Shown piece after piece: positions 10,186 through 19,069 of a DNA stretch of 48,903 nt. The position numbers and the translations under genes were made by a program. Origin of the DNA: Kiloniellaceae bacterium (lineage in GTDB: Bacteria; Pseudomonadota; Alphaproteobacteria; Kiloniellales; J153). The DNA is taken from contig JAJFGP010000011.1 of the NCBI GenBank assembly GCA_021776055.1, positions 1-48,903 of the forward strand, in the 5' to 3' direction. Below the pieces are notes generated by a model. That model saw nothing but the letters and a program-made list of their open reading frames with translations, was not told the origin of the DNA and did not search any database. Positions within the stretch are counted from its first letter, which is position 1. Every line of letters starts with the position of its first letter.

Positions 10186-10542
10186 TCAGGCCAGAGCTGC
10201 TTCCGCCTGGTGACAAATCTGCTCCAGGGTAAAGGGCTTCAAGACGATGTCGAAAACGATTTCGTCGAGGTTATGGGCCCGCTGCTGTTCAGCTGTATAG
10301 CCGGTCATCAAGAGAATCCGCAGACTCGGATGATCTCTCGCAACCTTCAAAGCCAGGCCGATACCATCCAACTCGGGCATGACGATGTCGGTGATCAATA
10401 GATCGTAGTTGGTGCCACCCAGGGCCTCTAGGGCCTGCAAGCCGTCATCGACCGGGGTAACGGTATGCCCGGCATGCGTCAAAGCGCGGGTAACAAAGCT
10501 TTGCACCGCCGGGTCGTCCTCGGCGACGAGTATTCGTGCCAT
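10186..10542 (-). CDS. cpdR: CpdR-like single-domain response regulator
   Basis: The 118-residue protein is a bare receiver domain with no output domain. Acidic residues Asp9/Asp10, phosphoacceptor Asp52 (LLITDIVMPELDG), Thr80 and Lys102 (LKPF) form a complete phosphorylation site. Length, the TDIVMPELDGIGLA motif and the alanine-rich C-terminus (EAALA) resemble CpdR, which in Caulobacter is switched by the CckA-ChpT relay and primes ClpXP for CtrA degradation. Assignment as the true CpdR orthologue rather than another CheY-like protein is inference. It is convergent with the DUF4175 gene, 30 bases away. Confidence 0.75.
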   Translation of the reverse strand: MARILVAEDDPAVQSFVTRALTHAGHTVTPVDDGLQALEALGGTNYDLLITDIVMPELDGIGLALKVARDHPSLRILLMTGYTAEQQRAHNLDEIVFDIVLKPFTLEQICHQAEAALA

Positions 10543-10725
10543 TGCTTTATGTATCTCCTCGTGCGGCAGGCGTTGTCGCCCACCCGCGATGGTGTGCGCA
10601 GGGTACTTAACGCCCGGTTAACGCAGGGCCAGCCAACACCCCAAGTAATAAATGTATTTCAGAGAAAATCTAATGTAATCAAGGAAATTACCAATAATTT
10701 TATCTTAATTTTACTTACTCTATTA

Positions 10726-10753
10726 TTGACATATTCTTAAGTCATGTTAAACT
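10726..10753 (+). promoter_or_regulatory. Consensus-like sigma-70 promoter for the DUF2336 gene
   Basis: The 258-base gap 10543-10800 turns strongly AT-rich from about 10655. Within it a perfect TTGACA (10726-10731) is followed after 16 bases by TAAACT (10748-10753). The site is 47 bases upstream of the DUF2336 start codon and on the correct strand. Few promoters in this GC-rich window fit the consensus so well. The upstream A/T runs could act as an UP element (inference). Confidence 0.6.
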
Positions 10754-10800
10754 CTCATTAAGCTTCACCGATCTTTGCCAATAAACGAGAGCGCATCATC

Positions 10801-12030
10801 ATGGCCGTCAGCAAGGAAACGCCGCCGCACCTGTCGCACGCCAGCGTCGCGCGTTTGCGCCGCGATCCTTCGCGCAGTGCCCGGGCGGAGACGGCGGCTG
10901 GGGTGGCTGCCGTCTTCGCCCGTGGCGGCCTAACCGATCAAGAGCGGCGCTATGCGATCGAGATCATCGAACATTTTGCCGGCGACGTGGAACGCCAGGT
11001 GCGCGAGGCTCTGTGCGAGCACGTTAAGCACTGCCCGTTCCTGCCGAACGGTATTGCCATGACTTTGGCCCGCGATGTGGAGTCCGTCGCGTTGCCGATC
11101 ATCCGCTATTCCGAGGTTCTGACCGACGACGATCTTATCACTATCGTGCGGGAAGAAAGCACGGCCAAGCAGTTCACGATCGCCGGCCGCGCGCAGGTCA
11201 GCACGCCCGTCGCCGATGCTCTGGTCGATACCCGTAAAAAGAACGTGGTCGGCGCGCTGCTTGGCAACAAGAGCGCAGACATCGGCGAGGCCGCCTACGT
11301 TAAGGTCGCCAGCGATTTTGCCGAAGACCATGATATTCACACCTTACTTGTCGGCAGACCGACACTGCCGGCGAGTGTGTCCGCGCGTCTCATCACCTGT
11401 GTATCGGATGTTCTGCGTGAGCGGTTGGTCGAACGTCATGGGTTTCCGCAGGTTCTCGCCGACGAAATCGCCATGCACGGGCGCGACCGCGCCGTCTCCG
11501 AGACCGTCACGCCGGATACATCACGCGACGAGGTGGAGCGCCTGCTTGACGCCCTACGCGCGACCCATGGCCTCAGCCCGACGTTCCTTCTGCGGGCGTT
11601 GAGCAAGGGTGATCTCGCCTTCTTCGAATCCAGCCTCTCGACCATCGCTCGTCTGCCGCAAGATAACGTCGCTCAGTTGATTCGCGACCGAGGTTCGCGC
11701 GGGTTTCAATCTCTCTACGCCCGCGCCGGGCTGCCCCCACAACTCTTCGCGGCCTTCCGCACGGCCATGGATGTGGTCCTCGATGTGCGCGCGGAGCGGC
11801 CGCACGGATGGACGGACGAGGACACCAAGCGCATCGTCAGCGGCCTGGTGCGAAGCTACGATGATGTCTGCCCGGAAAACATCGAGAACGTCTTGGGCCG
11901 CCTTGCCCGGCGTGCCGCCACGCCCGTGCTCACCGCGAATCGGACCGGCACCAATCCGACTGGCGCCTACAATCGGCGGCGGGACGATCTGCCGGCCATC
12001 GAGATGGCGGCTGCGCCCCTCCTCGCGTAA
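10801..12030 (+). CDS. DUF2336 domain-containing protein
   Basis: The 409-residue protein is helical throughout, without a signal peptide or membrane segment. The N-terminal half contains the HEAT-like stretch typical of DUF2336: ERRYAIEIIEHFAGDVERQVREAL, CPFLPNGIAMTLARDVESVALPIIRYSEVLTDDDL and VSTPVADALVDT. The C-terminal half contains a second helical region. The family is widespread in alphaproteobacteria and has no established biochemical role. It is expressed from its own AT-rich promoter region and stands next to a CpdR-like receiver on the other strand, which only weakly suggests a signalling context. Confidence 0.85.
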   Translation: MAVSKETPPHLSHASVARLRRDPSRSARAETAAGVAAVFARGGLTDQERRYAIEIIEHFAGDVERQVREALCEHVKHCPFLPNGIAMTLARDVESVALPIIRYSEVLTDDDLITIVREESTAKQFTIAGRAQVSTPVADALVDTRKKNVVGALLGNKSADIGEAAYVKVASDFAEDHDIHTLLVGRPTLPASVSARLITCVSDVLRERLVERHGFPQVLADEIAMHGRDRAVSETVTPDTSRDEVERLLDALRATHGLSPTFLLRALSKGDLAFFESSLSTIARLPQDNVAQLIRDRGSRGFQSLYARAGLPPQLFAAFRTAMDVVLDVRAERPHGWTDEDTKRIVSGLVRSYDDVCPENIENVLGRLARRAATPVLTANRTGTNPTGAYNRRRDDLPAIEMAAAPLLA

Positions 12031-12050
12031 CTCTTATGCGGCAATTTAAC

Positions 12051-12070
12051 CGCCGTGAGCTCTCACGGCG
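12051..12070. terminator. Hairpin between two convergent genes
   Basis: A perfect inverted repeat, CGCCGTGAG (12051-12059) and CTCACGGCG (12062-12070), lies between the DUF2336 stop and the convergent zinc-ribbon gene and covers the stop of the latter. There is no strong T-tract on either side, so it is only a possible bidirectional terminator. Confidence 0.35.
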
Positions 12071-12758
12071 TGATCACGAAATCGATTAGGATACGGCCTT
12101 CCCGCGGTGGGTTTTTGGCCGTCGTCTCGAAATTCGTCGTGCCACCGGGCGGCAGGGTCGTCGCGGACGCCGCAAAGGTCCAGTTCTCGACCTCGTCTCC
12201 CTTTGAATCGATGATGCTGGCACGCAATAGCGGTACGGATTGCGGTTCGCTGGTTACGTTGGAGACCAGCCCCTCGACAGCCACAACCTGCTCACCATCA
12301 ACGAGGCGGCGGGCCGTTTTCACATCGCGAAGTTCCAGCGGCACGCCCACCGGTGGAGGTGCTAGCCCCGCCATCTGATAGAGCGGTGCCGCCGCGGGCA
12401 CCAGCGCCAGCACCTGCTCCCGCCCGAAATAGAGACCGGCGGCCAAGCCGCCAATGACGGCCAGGAACAGGAGCCAGCCAAGAATCAGTGACGAGCGGCC
12501 GCTGCTGGCCTCCTTATGGCGCGGCGGCTTGGGGCCGCGCCGACGGGCCCGCTTCTCCGGTATTTCCGGCGGTTCGGGCACGGCCGACTCTTGAGCAGCC
12601 TCGGGTGGCGACTCGGCGACGACCGGCGCGGCTTCGTTTTCCGCACCTTGGTGCCAGTTATGACCACAGCTGCCGCAGCGCACCTGGCGCCCGCTAGGGC
12701 CAAGTTGCTCAGTTTCGACAACAAACGTGGTCGCACATGATGGACAGGTCAGGTTCAT
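12063..12758 (-). CDS. Zinc-ribbon / DUF3426 membrane protein
   Basis: The 231-residue protein begins with an MJ0042-type zinc finger: Cys5, Cys8, Cys28 and Cys31 in MNLTCPSCATTF and VRCGSCGHNW. A proline/glutamate-rich linker and a basic patch (KRARRRGPKPPRHK) lead to one membrane segment at about residues 91-110. The C-terminal domain (about 130-231) fits DUF3426, including TTNFETTAKNPP. The finger is predicted cytoplasmic and the C-terminal domain periplasmic. The gene is divergent from ftsE, an arrangement common in alphaproteobacteria, which suggests but does not prove a link to the division machinery. Confidence 0.85.
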   Translation of the reverse strand: MNLTCPSCATTFVVETEQLGPSGRQVRCGSCGHNWHQGAENEAAPVVAESPPEAAQESAVPEPPEIPEKRARRRGPKPPRHKEASSGRSSLILGWLLFLAVIGGLAAGLYFGREQVLALVPAAAPLYQMAGLAPPPVGVPLELRDVKTARRLVDGEQVVAVEGLVSNVTSEPQSVPLLRASIIDSKGDEVENWTFAASATTLPPGGTTNFETTAKNPPREGRILIDFVITP

Positions 12759-12935
12759 CCTGCGAAAGCTTACCCCCCCCTGCCTGATTTCCCTGCGATA
12801 TCCTTATATGGACGGGTCGGAGGCAACGCAAGGCGCCTGCGGCAGCGAGCAAAGCACCTGCTGTGTAAGCTTTACGAGACAAAGGGCGCTGTGTCATTCT
12901 CGCCGCCAACCGCTTTCGGAAGGAATATCTAGGTT

Positions 12936-13652
12936 TTGGTGCGTTTTGAGGACGTCTCTCTGCGCTACGGGGCGGGCCCAGAGATCTTGCGCCACGTTGA
13001 TTTCCACCTGGAGCCGGGCTCGTTTCATTTCATGGCCGGGCCCAGCGGCGCCGGCAAGTCATCGCTGCTCAAGCTCATGTACCTGGCGCAACGGCCAAGC
13101 GACGGCGGCATCCAGATGTTCGGGCGCGATGTAGCCGGTCTGTCGCGTGGCGACGCGGCCCTTATGCGGCGGCGAATCGGGGTCGTCTTCCAGGATTTTC
13201 GCCTGCTCGACCATTTGAGCGCCCTGGAGAACGTGGCCCTGCCCTTGCGTATCGGCGGCCAGCGGGCCGACAAAGTGCGCAAGCACGTTGCCGAGCTGTT
13301 GGCCTGGGTCGGCTTGGCGGACCACTTGCACGCCCTGCCGCAAACCCTTTCGGGCGGACAGCAGCAACGGGTAGCCATTGCCCGTGCGGTGGTTGCCCGA
13401 CCGAATTTATTGCTCGCCGACGAGCCAACCGGGAACGTCGACGACAGGATTGCCGTGCGCCTGCTCTACCTATTCGAGGAGCTCAATAAGCTAGGGACGA
13501 CGGTCGTCATCGCCACCCACAATGAAACCCTGGTATCGCGCTTTTCGCACCCGGTGCTCCGGCTTACCGCCGGCGAGATCAAGCTCTCCCGGTCACCCGC
13601 CATGTCGCCCGCCATGACCGGCAGCCGGCCGACCAAGGGAAGTGCCGCATAA
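12936..13652 (+). CDS. ftsE: Cell division ATP-binding protein FtsE
   Basis: This ABC ATPase of about 238 residues has Walker A GPSGAGKS (35-42), the Q-loop FQDFRLLDHLSALENVALPL, signature LSGGQ (139-143) and Walker B LLLADEP (159-165), with an ATHN switch. The Q-loop sequence and the adjacent ftsX identify it as FtsE, which with FtsX regulates peptidoglycan hydrolases at the septum. The start is a TTG at 12936 or the adjoining GTG at 12939; an AAGGAA ribosome-binding site lies about ten bases upstream. The extended C-terminus (about 20 residues, rich in Ser, Pro and Met) is unremarkable. Confidence 0.93.
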   Translation: MVRFEDVSLRYGAGPEILRHVDFHLEPGSFHFMAGPSGAGKSSLLKLMYLAQRPSDGGIQMFGRDVAGLSRGDAALMRRRIGVVFQDFRLLDHLSALENVALPLRIGGQRADKVRKHVAELLAWVGLADHLHALPQTLSGGQQQRVAIARAVVARPNLLLADEPTGNVDDRIAVRLLYLFEELNKLGTTVVIATHNETLVSRFSHPVLRLTAGEIKLSRSPAMSPAMTGSRPTKGSAA

Positions 13653-13653
13653 C

Positions 13654-14529
13654 ATGTTGCTGCGCCGCACCGACTTGCCGCTTGATCGTGACGCCTCCGG
13701 GCGCTTTCTGCCGTGGCTGGTGGCGGTGATGGTGTATCTGGCCGCCCTCGCCCTGATCTGCGCCATTGGCGCGAACAAGGTGGTCACCCGTTGGGATCAG
13801 GGCCTCGCCGGCCGCATGACCGTCCAGGTTCCGACCAGCGAAGAGGAGGGCGACGATCGCGCCGATGAAGTTCTCGCGGCCCTGCAGGCTATCCCGGGCG
13901 TGCGCAGCGCCGAGACACTTGGCACCGAGGAAATCGCCCGGCTGCTCGAGCCGTGGCTGGGAACCGGGGCCGCTTATCAAGATCTGCCTATGCCGACGCT
14001 GATCGCCGTTCGTATAGACCGCGCAGCGCCACCGGATATGACCCAAATGCGCCGCCGGCTAACCCAGATCGCCCCCGGCACCGTGCTCGATGACCACCAG
14101 AGCTGGCTGGGCAAGTTACTTGACCTGGCGCGGTCGGTGCAGCTTGTTGCCGCCCTTGTGGTCGGCCTGGTCGGCGCCTCGGCGGTGACCATGGTGATCT
14201 TTGCAACCCGCATGGGGTTATCCGTGCACGGCCGGGTGATCGAGCTGTTGCACCTGGTCGGCGCTCAGGATTCTTACGTTGCCAGTCAATTCCAGGCACA
14301 CGCCTTGCGGCTTGCCTTGCGCGGTGGTGTTCTTGGCCTATTGATGGCCGTTCTCACGGTGCTGCTGGTCGCTAATCTGTTGGGGCAGAGCGATGCCGTT
14401 GCGTTACCCGATCTGTCACTGCTGCCTATCGAATGGTCGCTGCTGCCGTTACTCCCTCTGGTTGTCGCGCTGATCGCCATGGTAACCGCGCGACTGACGG
14501 TGCTACGCACTCTCGGCCGGATGCCCTAG
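13654..14529 (+). CDS. ftsX: Cell division protein FtsX
   Basis: The 291-residue protein has four membrane segments arranged as in FtsX: one after the N-terminus (LPWLVAVMVYLAALALI), a large extracytoplasmic loop with the sequence GVRSAETLGTEEIARLLEPWLG, then three C-terminal segments. MGLSVHGRVIELLHLVGA, before the third segment, is the conserved cytoplasmic helix contacting FtsE. The ATG at 13654 follows the ftsE stop by one base; AAGGGA lies 13 bases upstream. A GTG at 13642 is possible but sits next to that site. Confidence 0.92.
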   Translation: MLLRRTDLPLDRDASGRFLPWLVAVMVYLAALALICAIGANKVVTRWDQGLAGRMTVQVPTSEEEGDDRADEVLAALQAIPGVRSAETLGTEEIARLLEPWLGTGAAYQDLPMPTLIAVRIDRAAPPDMTQMRRRLTQIAPGTVLDDHQSWLGKLLDLARSVQLVAALVVGLVGASAVTMVIFATRMGLSVHGRVIELLHLVGAQDSYVASQFQAHALRLALRGGVLGLLMAVLTVLLVANLLGQSDAVALPDLSLLPIEWSLLPLLPLVVALIAMVTARLTVLRTLGRMP

Positions 14530-14534
14530 CGCCG

Positions 14535-15164
14535 ATGACCGGTCAGGCCAAAGACGCTCGACGCCCGCGAAACCGGCGCCTGTTATGGGGCTTCGCTGTT
14601 TTTGTCGGGTTGGCGTTCGCTGCCTGGCTGGCGGGCTTGGCCTGGTTTACATCGATGCTGCCGACCAGCGTAGAGGATGCGACCCGACCCGCGGATGCCA
14701 TTGTCGTGCTGACCGGTGGCAGCGGGCGCATTTCGGCAGGCCTGGATCTCCTCGCCGCGGGCCGAGCGCGGAAACTATTCATCTCCGGTGTCGGTCCGGC
14801 CGTCGACGTGCAGGAGTTGTTGCGCGTATCGCAACGGCCGGCGGCGGAGCTCGAATGCTGCGTCGCCCTGGGCCACCAAGCGGGCAGCACCCTGGGCAAC
14901 GCTGTCGAGACCGCCGGCTGGATGCAAGACAACGGCCTGCATTCGTTGCGCCTGGTGACCGCCGCCTATCACATGCCGCGCAGCCTGCTCCATTTTCGCC
15001 GCGCCATGCCGGATATCGACATCATTCCGCATCCCGTCTTTTCCGAAAATTTCCGCCAAGACGATTGGTGGCGCTGGCCCGGCAGTGCCAATTTGATCGT
15101 CACCGAATACAGCAAGTATCTGGTCGCGCTGGTCTACGACCGCCGCGCCAATGAGCCAAGATGA
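14535..15164 (+). CDS. YdcF/DUF218-family membrane protein
   Basis: The 209-residue protein has a basic N-terminus, one membrane segment at about residues 17-40 and a DUF218 domain. Typical motifs are DAIVVLTGGSGRISAGLDLL, the conserved GNAVETAGWM helix, and LVTAAYHMPRSLLHF. YdcF/SanA/ElyC members affect envelope biogenesis; their reaction is not settled. It starts five bases after the ftsX stop and overlaps plsC by four bases, so it belongs to the ftsEX operon. Confidence 0.88.
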   Translation: MTGQAKDARRPRNRRLLWGFAVFVGLAFAAWLAGLAWFTSMLPTSVEDATRPADAIVVLTGGSGRISAGLDLLAAGRARKLFISGVGPAVDVQELLRVSQRPAAELECCVALGHQAGSTLGNAVETAGWMQDNGLHSLRLVTAAYHMPRSLLHFRRAMPDIDIIPHPVFSENFRQDDWWRWPGSANLIVTEYSKYLVALVYDRRANEPR

Positions 15165-15880
15165 TCGGCCTGCGATCAGCAGTTTTCACCGTTCTATTCG
15201 TGATTTGGACAGCGATCGTCCTCATCGCCTGTTTGCCGATTCTGACATCCAAAGCGATCATCCGAGCGGGGCGTATCTGGGCCCGAGTATCGCTGGCCAT
15301 GCTGCGAGGGATATGCGGCCTGGATCACGAGATTCGCGGCCTGGCCAATTTGCCGTCGGGCCCATGCATGATCGCGGCCAAGCACCAGTCGGCCTGGGAT
15401 ACGTTGATCTTTCCGCTGCTCGTCGATGGGCCGGGTTATGTCTACAAGCGCGAGCTGCGGATGATTCCGCTGTTCGGCTGGTACCTGACGCAAGCCGGCT
15501 GCATCCCCATCGACCGCGCCGGCGGCCCCAAGGCACTGCGTCGCATGATCGAGCACGCCCGCCGCTCGTTGGAACAAGGGCGCACGATCATCATCTTCCC
15601 CGAGGGCACGCGTGTGGCCCCCGGCGCCCGGCATCCCTATCATCCGGGGGTCGCCGCGCTGTATCGCCAACTGAACGTCCCGGTGGTGCCGGTCGCGGTG
15701 AACTCCGGCTCGTTCTGGGGCCGGCGCGCGCTCGCCAAGCGACCAGGGCACATCGTTCTCGAGTTTCTGCCGCCGATTCCACCGGGACAGGATCGCCGGG
15801 AATTCTCCGCCGAATTGGAGCGGCGCATAGAAGAGGCCAGCAACGCCTTGTTGGCGGAGGTCCGCGAGACCTGTGGATAA
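15161..15880 (+). CDS. plsC: 1-acyl-sn-glycerol-3-phosphate acyltransferase
   Basis: The 239-residue protein has a hydrophobic N-terminus (residues 7-28) and the acyltransferase motifs in order: HQSAWD (His75-Asp80, catalytic), GWYLTQAGCIPIDRAGG, FPEGTR (146-151) and VPVVPVAVNSG. It acylates lysophosphatidic acid to phosphatidic acid at the inner membrane. It overlaps the DUF218 gene by ATGA. The 211 bases after it, before nrdJ, hold no gene I can support. Confidence 0.93.
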   Translation: MIGLRSAVFTVLFVIWTAIVLIACLPILTSKAIIRAGRIWARVSLAMLRGICGLDHEIRGLANLPSGPCMIAAKHQSAWDTLIFPLLVDGPGYVYKRELRMIPLFGWYLTQAGCIPIDRAGGPKALRRMIEHARRSLEQGRTIIIFPEGTRVAPGARHPYHPGVAALYRQLNVPVVPVAVNSGSFWGRRALAKRPGHIVLEFLPPIPPGQDRREFSAELERRIEEASNALLAEVRETCG

Positions 15881-16091
15881 GGCTGTGGGCGCATCGGCGG
15901 CGCGCTGACACGCCTGCTACGCCGGGCCTTGGTGCCCCGCCACAGATAACAAACAAACCAAGAACATGCGCTTGACCGGGAGCCAAGTCGACCATATCTT
16001 GAACGATACGACACACTGAAATCGCGAGATTTCGCGGCCTTCCGGCTCGCCGCCAGGGCAGCATCGGGGCCACAACCGGAGCTATGCACCG

Positions 16092-18395
16092 ATGCCGCCG
16101 GTCAGCGCCATTTCACAGCAGATATGGGACATGAAATACCGCCTGAAGACGGCGGCCGGCGTGCCTGTGGACAAAACCGTCGAAGATAGCTGGCGCCGGG
16201 TGGCCAAGGCTCTTGCCCAGGCGGAAACAACACCGGTCCGCTGGCAAAAACAATTCTACAAAGCTTTGGAAAATTTCACCTTCCTGCCCGCCGGGCGGAT
16301 CCTGGCGGGTGCCGGAACCGACCGCAACGTGACCCTATTCAACTGCTTCGTCATGGGCACCGTTCCCGACGATATGACTGGTATTTTCGACCAGCTGAAG
16401 GAAGCGGCGCTAACCCTGCAGCAGGGCGGCGGCATCGGTTACGACTTCTCCACCCTGCGCCCGAAGGGGGCGCCAGTGAAGGGCGTCGGCGCGGATGCCT
16501 CCGGCCCGCTTAGCTTCATGGACGTGTGGGATGCGATGTGCCGCACCATCATGAGCGCCGGGCACCGGCGCGGCGCCATGATGGCCACCCTGCGCTGCGA
16601 TCATCCGGATATCGAAGCCTTCATCGAGGCGAAATGGGAGCCGGACCGCCTGCGCATGTTCAACCTGTCGGTGTTGGTCACCGATGCCTTCATTCAAGCG
16701 GTGCGCGAGGATGCACCTTGGGAGCTAACCTTCGGCGATACCACCTATCGGGTGGTTGAGGCGCGCGCCCTGTGGGACAAGATCATGCGCGCTACCTACG
16801 CTACCGCCGAACCCGGCGTAATCTTCGTCGACCGGGTCAACCGGCGCAACAACCTCTGGTACTGCGAAGAAATTCACGCGACCAATCCGTGCGGCGAACA
16901 GCCCCTGCCGCCCTACGGCGCCTGCCTGCTCGGCTCGATCAATCTGGCGGCGCTGGTGAACGACCCGTTCGAGACGTCGGCAACGCTCGACCTGGACCGC
17001 CTGCGTGAGTTGGTACCCACCGCGGTGCGCATGCTCGATAATGCCATCGACGTCTCGCGCTTTCCCTTGCCGCAACAACGTCACGAGGCCCAGGCCAAGC
17101 GGCGCATCGGCCTGGGCATCACCGGCCTGGCCGATGCCCTGATCATGTGCGGGGCGCGCTATGGCAGCGCCGAAGCCGTCGAGCTTTGCGAAACCTGGCT
17201 GGCGGCGCTGCGCCGCAGCGCCTATCTGGCTTCGGTTGAGATCGCCAAGGAAAAGGGTGCCTTCCCGCTGTACGACCAGGAACCCTACCTGAAGGGCGAA
17301 AGCATCCGCGCGCTCGACGCCGACGTGCGCGAGGCGATTGCCGCGCATGGCATCCGCAATGCCCTGGTGACCTCGGTCGCGCCCACCGGCACCATCTCGC
17401 TGCTGGCCGACAACGTTTCCTCGGGTCTGGAGCCGGTCTTCAGCTTCCAGCACACCCGCCAGGTTTTGATGCCCGACGGCAACCGCGAGCCGCAGGAAGT
17501 TTCCGACTATGCCTACCGCCTGTTCCACCGCCTGCGTGGCGAGGACGCCGCCTTGCCGGCAGCCTTCGTCGATGCCCAGACCCTGGAGCCGGCGGCGCAC
17601 GTGGTGATGCAGGCAACGGTACAGAAATACATCGACAGTTCCGTCTCCAAGACCATCAACCTGCCAGCCGATATATCGTTGGCGGATTTCAAGGACGTCT
17701 ACATGCAGGCCTACGACATGGACTGCAAGGGCTGCACCACCTACCGGCCGAACGCGATCACCGGCGCCGTCCTCGAGGCGCCGGCACAGCCGGAAGAGGC
17801 ATCGCTACAGGCCGAGGCACCCCCAAGCGAGACTAACGATAATCGCGAGACCGGCGACGTGGTCTATATGAGCCAACCGTTGGACCGCCCCGCGACCCTG
17901 CCCGGCCGCACCTACAAGCTACGCTGGCCGGAGAGCGAGCATGCCATCTACATCACCATCAACGACGTGGTGCGCGACAATCGCCGCCGGCCGTTCGAGA
18001 TTTTCATCAACTCGAAAAATATGGAGCACTACGCCTGGACCCTGGCGCTTACCCGCATGATCAGCGCCGTGTTCCGCCGCGGTGGCGATGTTTCCTTTGT
18101 GGTGGAGGAGTTGAAGGCGGTCTTCGACCCGCGCGGCGGCGCCTGGCTGGGCGGCACGTATGTGCCCTCCCTTCTGGCCGCCATCGGCGCCGTTATCGAG
18201 CGGCACATGATCGACATCGGCTTCCTGCAGGGGCAAGCGGAAAGCGCCGAGGAGCGGGAAGCGCGGGTCGCCAACGCCGGCGGTGCTCGGATGCCGCAGC
18301 GGCCCCGGCAGTGCCCGAAGTGCGGCGCCGCCAGCCTGGTCCGTCAGGAAGGTTGCGAGCTGTGCACCTCGTGCGGCCATTCTACGTGTCTGTGA
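16092..18395 (+). CDS. nrdJ: Adenosylcobalamin-dependent ribonucleotide reductase (class II)
   Basis: This 767-residue protein makes deoxyribonucleotides using coenzyme B12 as radical generator. The first redox cysteine is Cys85 (FNCFVMG). The catalytic triad is in NPCGEQPLPPYGACLLGS: Asn265, Cys267 and Glu269. The C-terminus has KGCTTYRPN and ends in a zinc ribbon, CPKCG with CELCTSCG, as in the vitamin-B12 NrdJ subgroup. A region rich in Pro, Glu and Ala (about 555-590) separates the catalytic and C-terminal domains. GGAG lies ten bases before the ATG. It overlaps the convergent chaC-like gene by 14 bases. Confidence 0.95.
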   Translation: MPPVSAISQQIWDMKYRLKTAAGVPVDKTVEDSWRRVAKALAQAETTPVRWQKQFYKALENFTFLPAGRILAGAGTDRNVTLFNCFVMGTVPDDMTGIFDQLKEAALTLQQGGGIGYDFSTLRPKGAPVKGVGADASGPLSFMDVWDAMCRTIMSAGHRRGAMMATLRCDHPDIEAFIEAKWEPDRLRMFNLSVLVTDAFIQAVREDAPWELTFGDTTYRVVEARALWDKIMRATYATAEPGVIFVDRVNRRNNLWYCEEIHATNPCGEQPLPPYGACLLGSINLAALVNDPFETSATLDLDRLRELVPTAVRMLDNAIDVSRFPLPQQRHEAQAKRRIGLGITGLADALIMCGARYGSAEAVELCETWLAALRRSAYLASVEIAKEKGAFPLYDQEPYLKGESIRALDADVREAIAAHGIRNALVTSVAPTGTISLLADNVSSGLEPVFSFQHTRQVLMPDGNREPQEVSDYAYRLFHRLRGEDAALPAAFVDAQTLEPAAHVVMQATVQKYIDSSVSKTINLPADISLADFKDVYMQAYDMDCKGCTTYRPNAITGAVLEAPAQPEEASLQAEAPPSETNDNRETGDVVYMSQPLDRPATLPGRTYKLRWPESEHAIYITINDVVRDNRRRPFEIFINSKNMEHYAWTLALTRMISAVFRRGGDVSFVVEELKAVFDPRGGAWLGGTYVPSLLAAIGAVIERHMIDIGFLQGQAESAEEREARVANAGGARMPQRPRQCPKCGAASLVRQEGCELCTSCGHSTCL

Positions 18396-18969
18396 CGGGC
18401 GATCGCGCCGCGACCAACCGCTGCAGGCGTTCCAGCGGCTGGTCGCGCAGACCCAGCGCGTGCAAGTGGCGCACGGTGTTTTCCAGATAATCCAGGCACG
18501 GTCCGCTGCTCCCCGTGCCCTGAAGAATGAGTTCGACGATTCGCTCCGGCGACAGGTGGCCGGCGTATTGTTCGTGGTCGGTATCGACGATAAAGGTTGC
18601 CGCGCGAACCGGTCCCTCGGCCGTGCGGATGCGCACCCATTTCGGCAGATAAACGGCGGTGACCATCTCCCGCTCGTACAGGTAATCCATGGTTTCCGCC
18701 GCCTCGGCCGCCGGCACCCGGTACGCCAACCCGGCGCACGACCCACCCCGGTCGAGGCCGAGAACCAAGCCTGGCCGGCTGCGCGTCCCGCGATAGATAT
18801 GCGAGTAGACGCAGAAGTGCCGGTGGTAACCGTGCAGCCGTCCGGGCCGCACCTCCAGGTGCGGAAAGCCCGGATGCCACATGAGCGAACCGTACCCGAA
18901 GACCCAGAAATCCTCGCCCGTTGTCGGCTGCAGGCGCGTCGTCTGTTTGGATGGTCGTTGACTGGACAC
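18382..18969 (-). CDS. ChaC-like gamma-glutamylcyclotransferase
   Basis: The protein is about 195 residues long and has the family's opening motif VFGYGSLMWHPGF (residues 23-35), GLVLGLDRGGSCAGLAYRV, and EREMVTAVYLPKWVR, which holds the likely catalytic glutamate. The C-terminus is NTVRHLHALGLRDQPLERLQRLV. ChaC enzymes cleave glutathione to 5-oxoproline and Cys-Gly. The start is uncertain: I used the GTG at 18969, but in-frame ATGs at 19017 and 19026 would add 16-19 residues. It is convergent with nrdJ and divergent from the DUF2125 gene. Confidence 0.85.
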   Translation of the reverse strand: MSSQRPSKQTTRLQPTTGEDFWVFGYGSLMWHPGFPHLEVRPGRLHGYHRHFCVYSHIYRGTRSRPGLVLGLDRGGSCAGLAYRVPAAEAAETMDYLYEREMVTAVYLPKWVRIRTAEGPVRAATFIVDTDHEQYAGHLSPERIVELILQGTGSSGPCLDYLENTVRHLHALGLRDQPLERLQRLVAARSPVTDT

Positions 18970-19069
18970 ACGGCATTTTATCGCTTGGCCGCCGCCCGGC
19001 CAAGGCAAGCGACACATGAGCGTCATCGGACTATGATCGCCACTCGCAAAATCAAACAGAAGGTCCTCG

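Noticed and set aside
15881-16091. Possible NrdR boxes upstream of nrdJ
   Set aside because: No pair of 16-base boxes with the ACACTATAT-like consensus could be seen in the 211-base gap.
17919-18971. Leftward 350-residue open frame across the nrdJ end
   Set aside because: Covers the conserved end of NrdJ and the ChaC-like gene in another frame; no recognisable domain.
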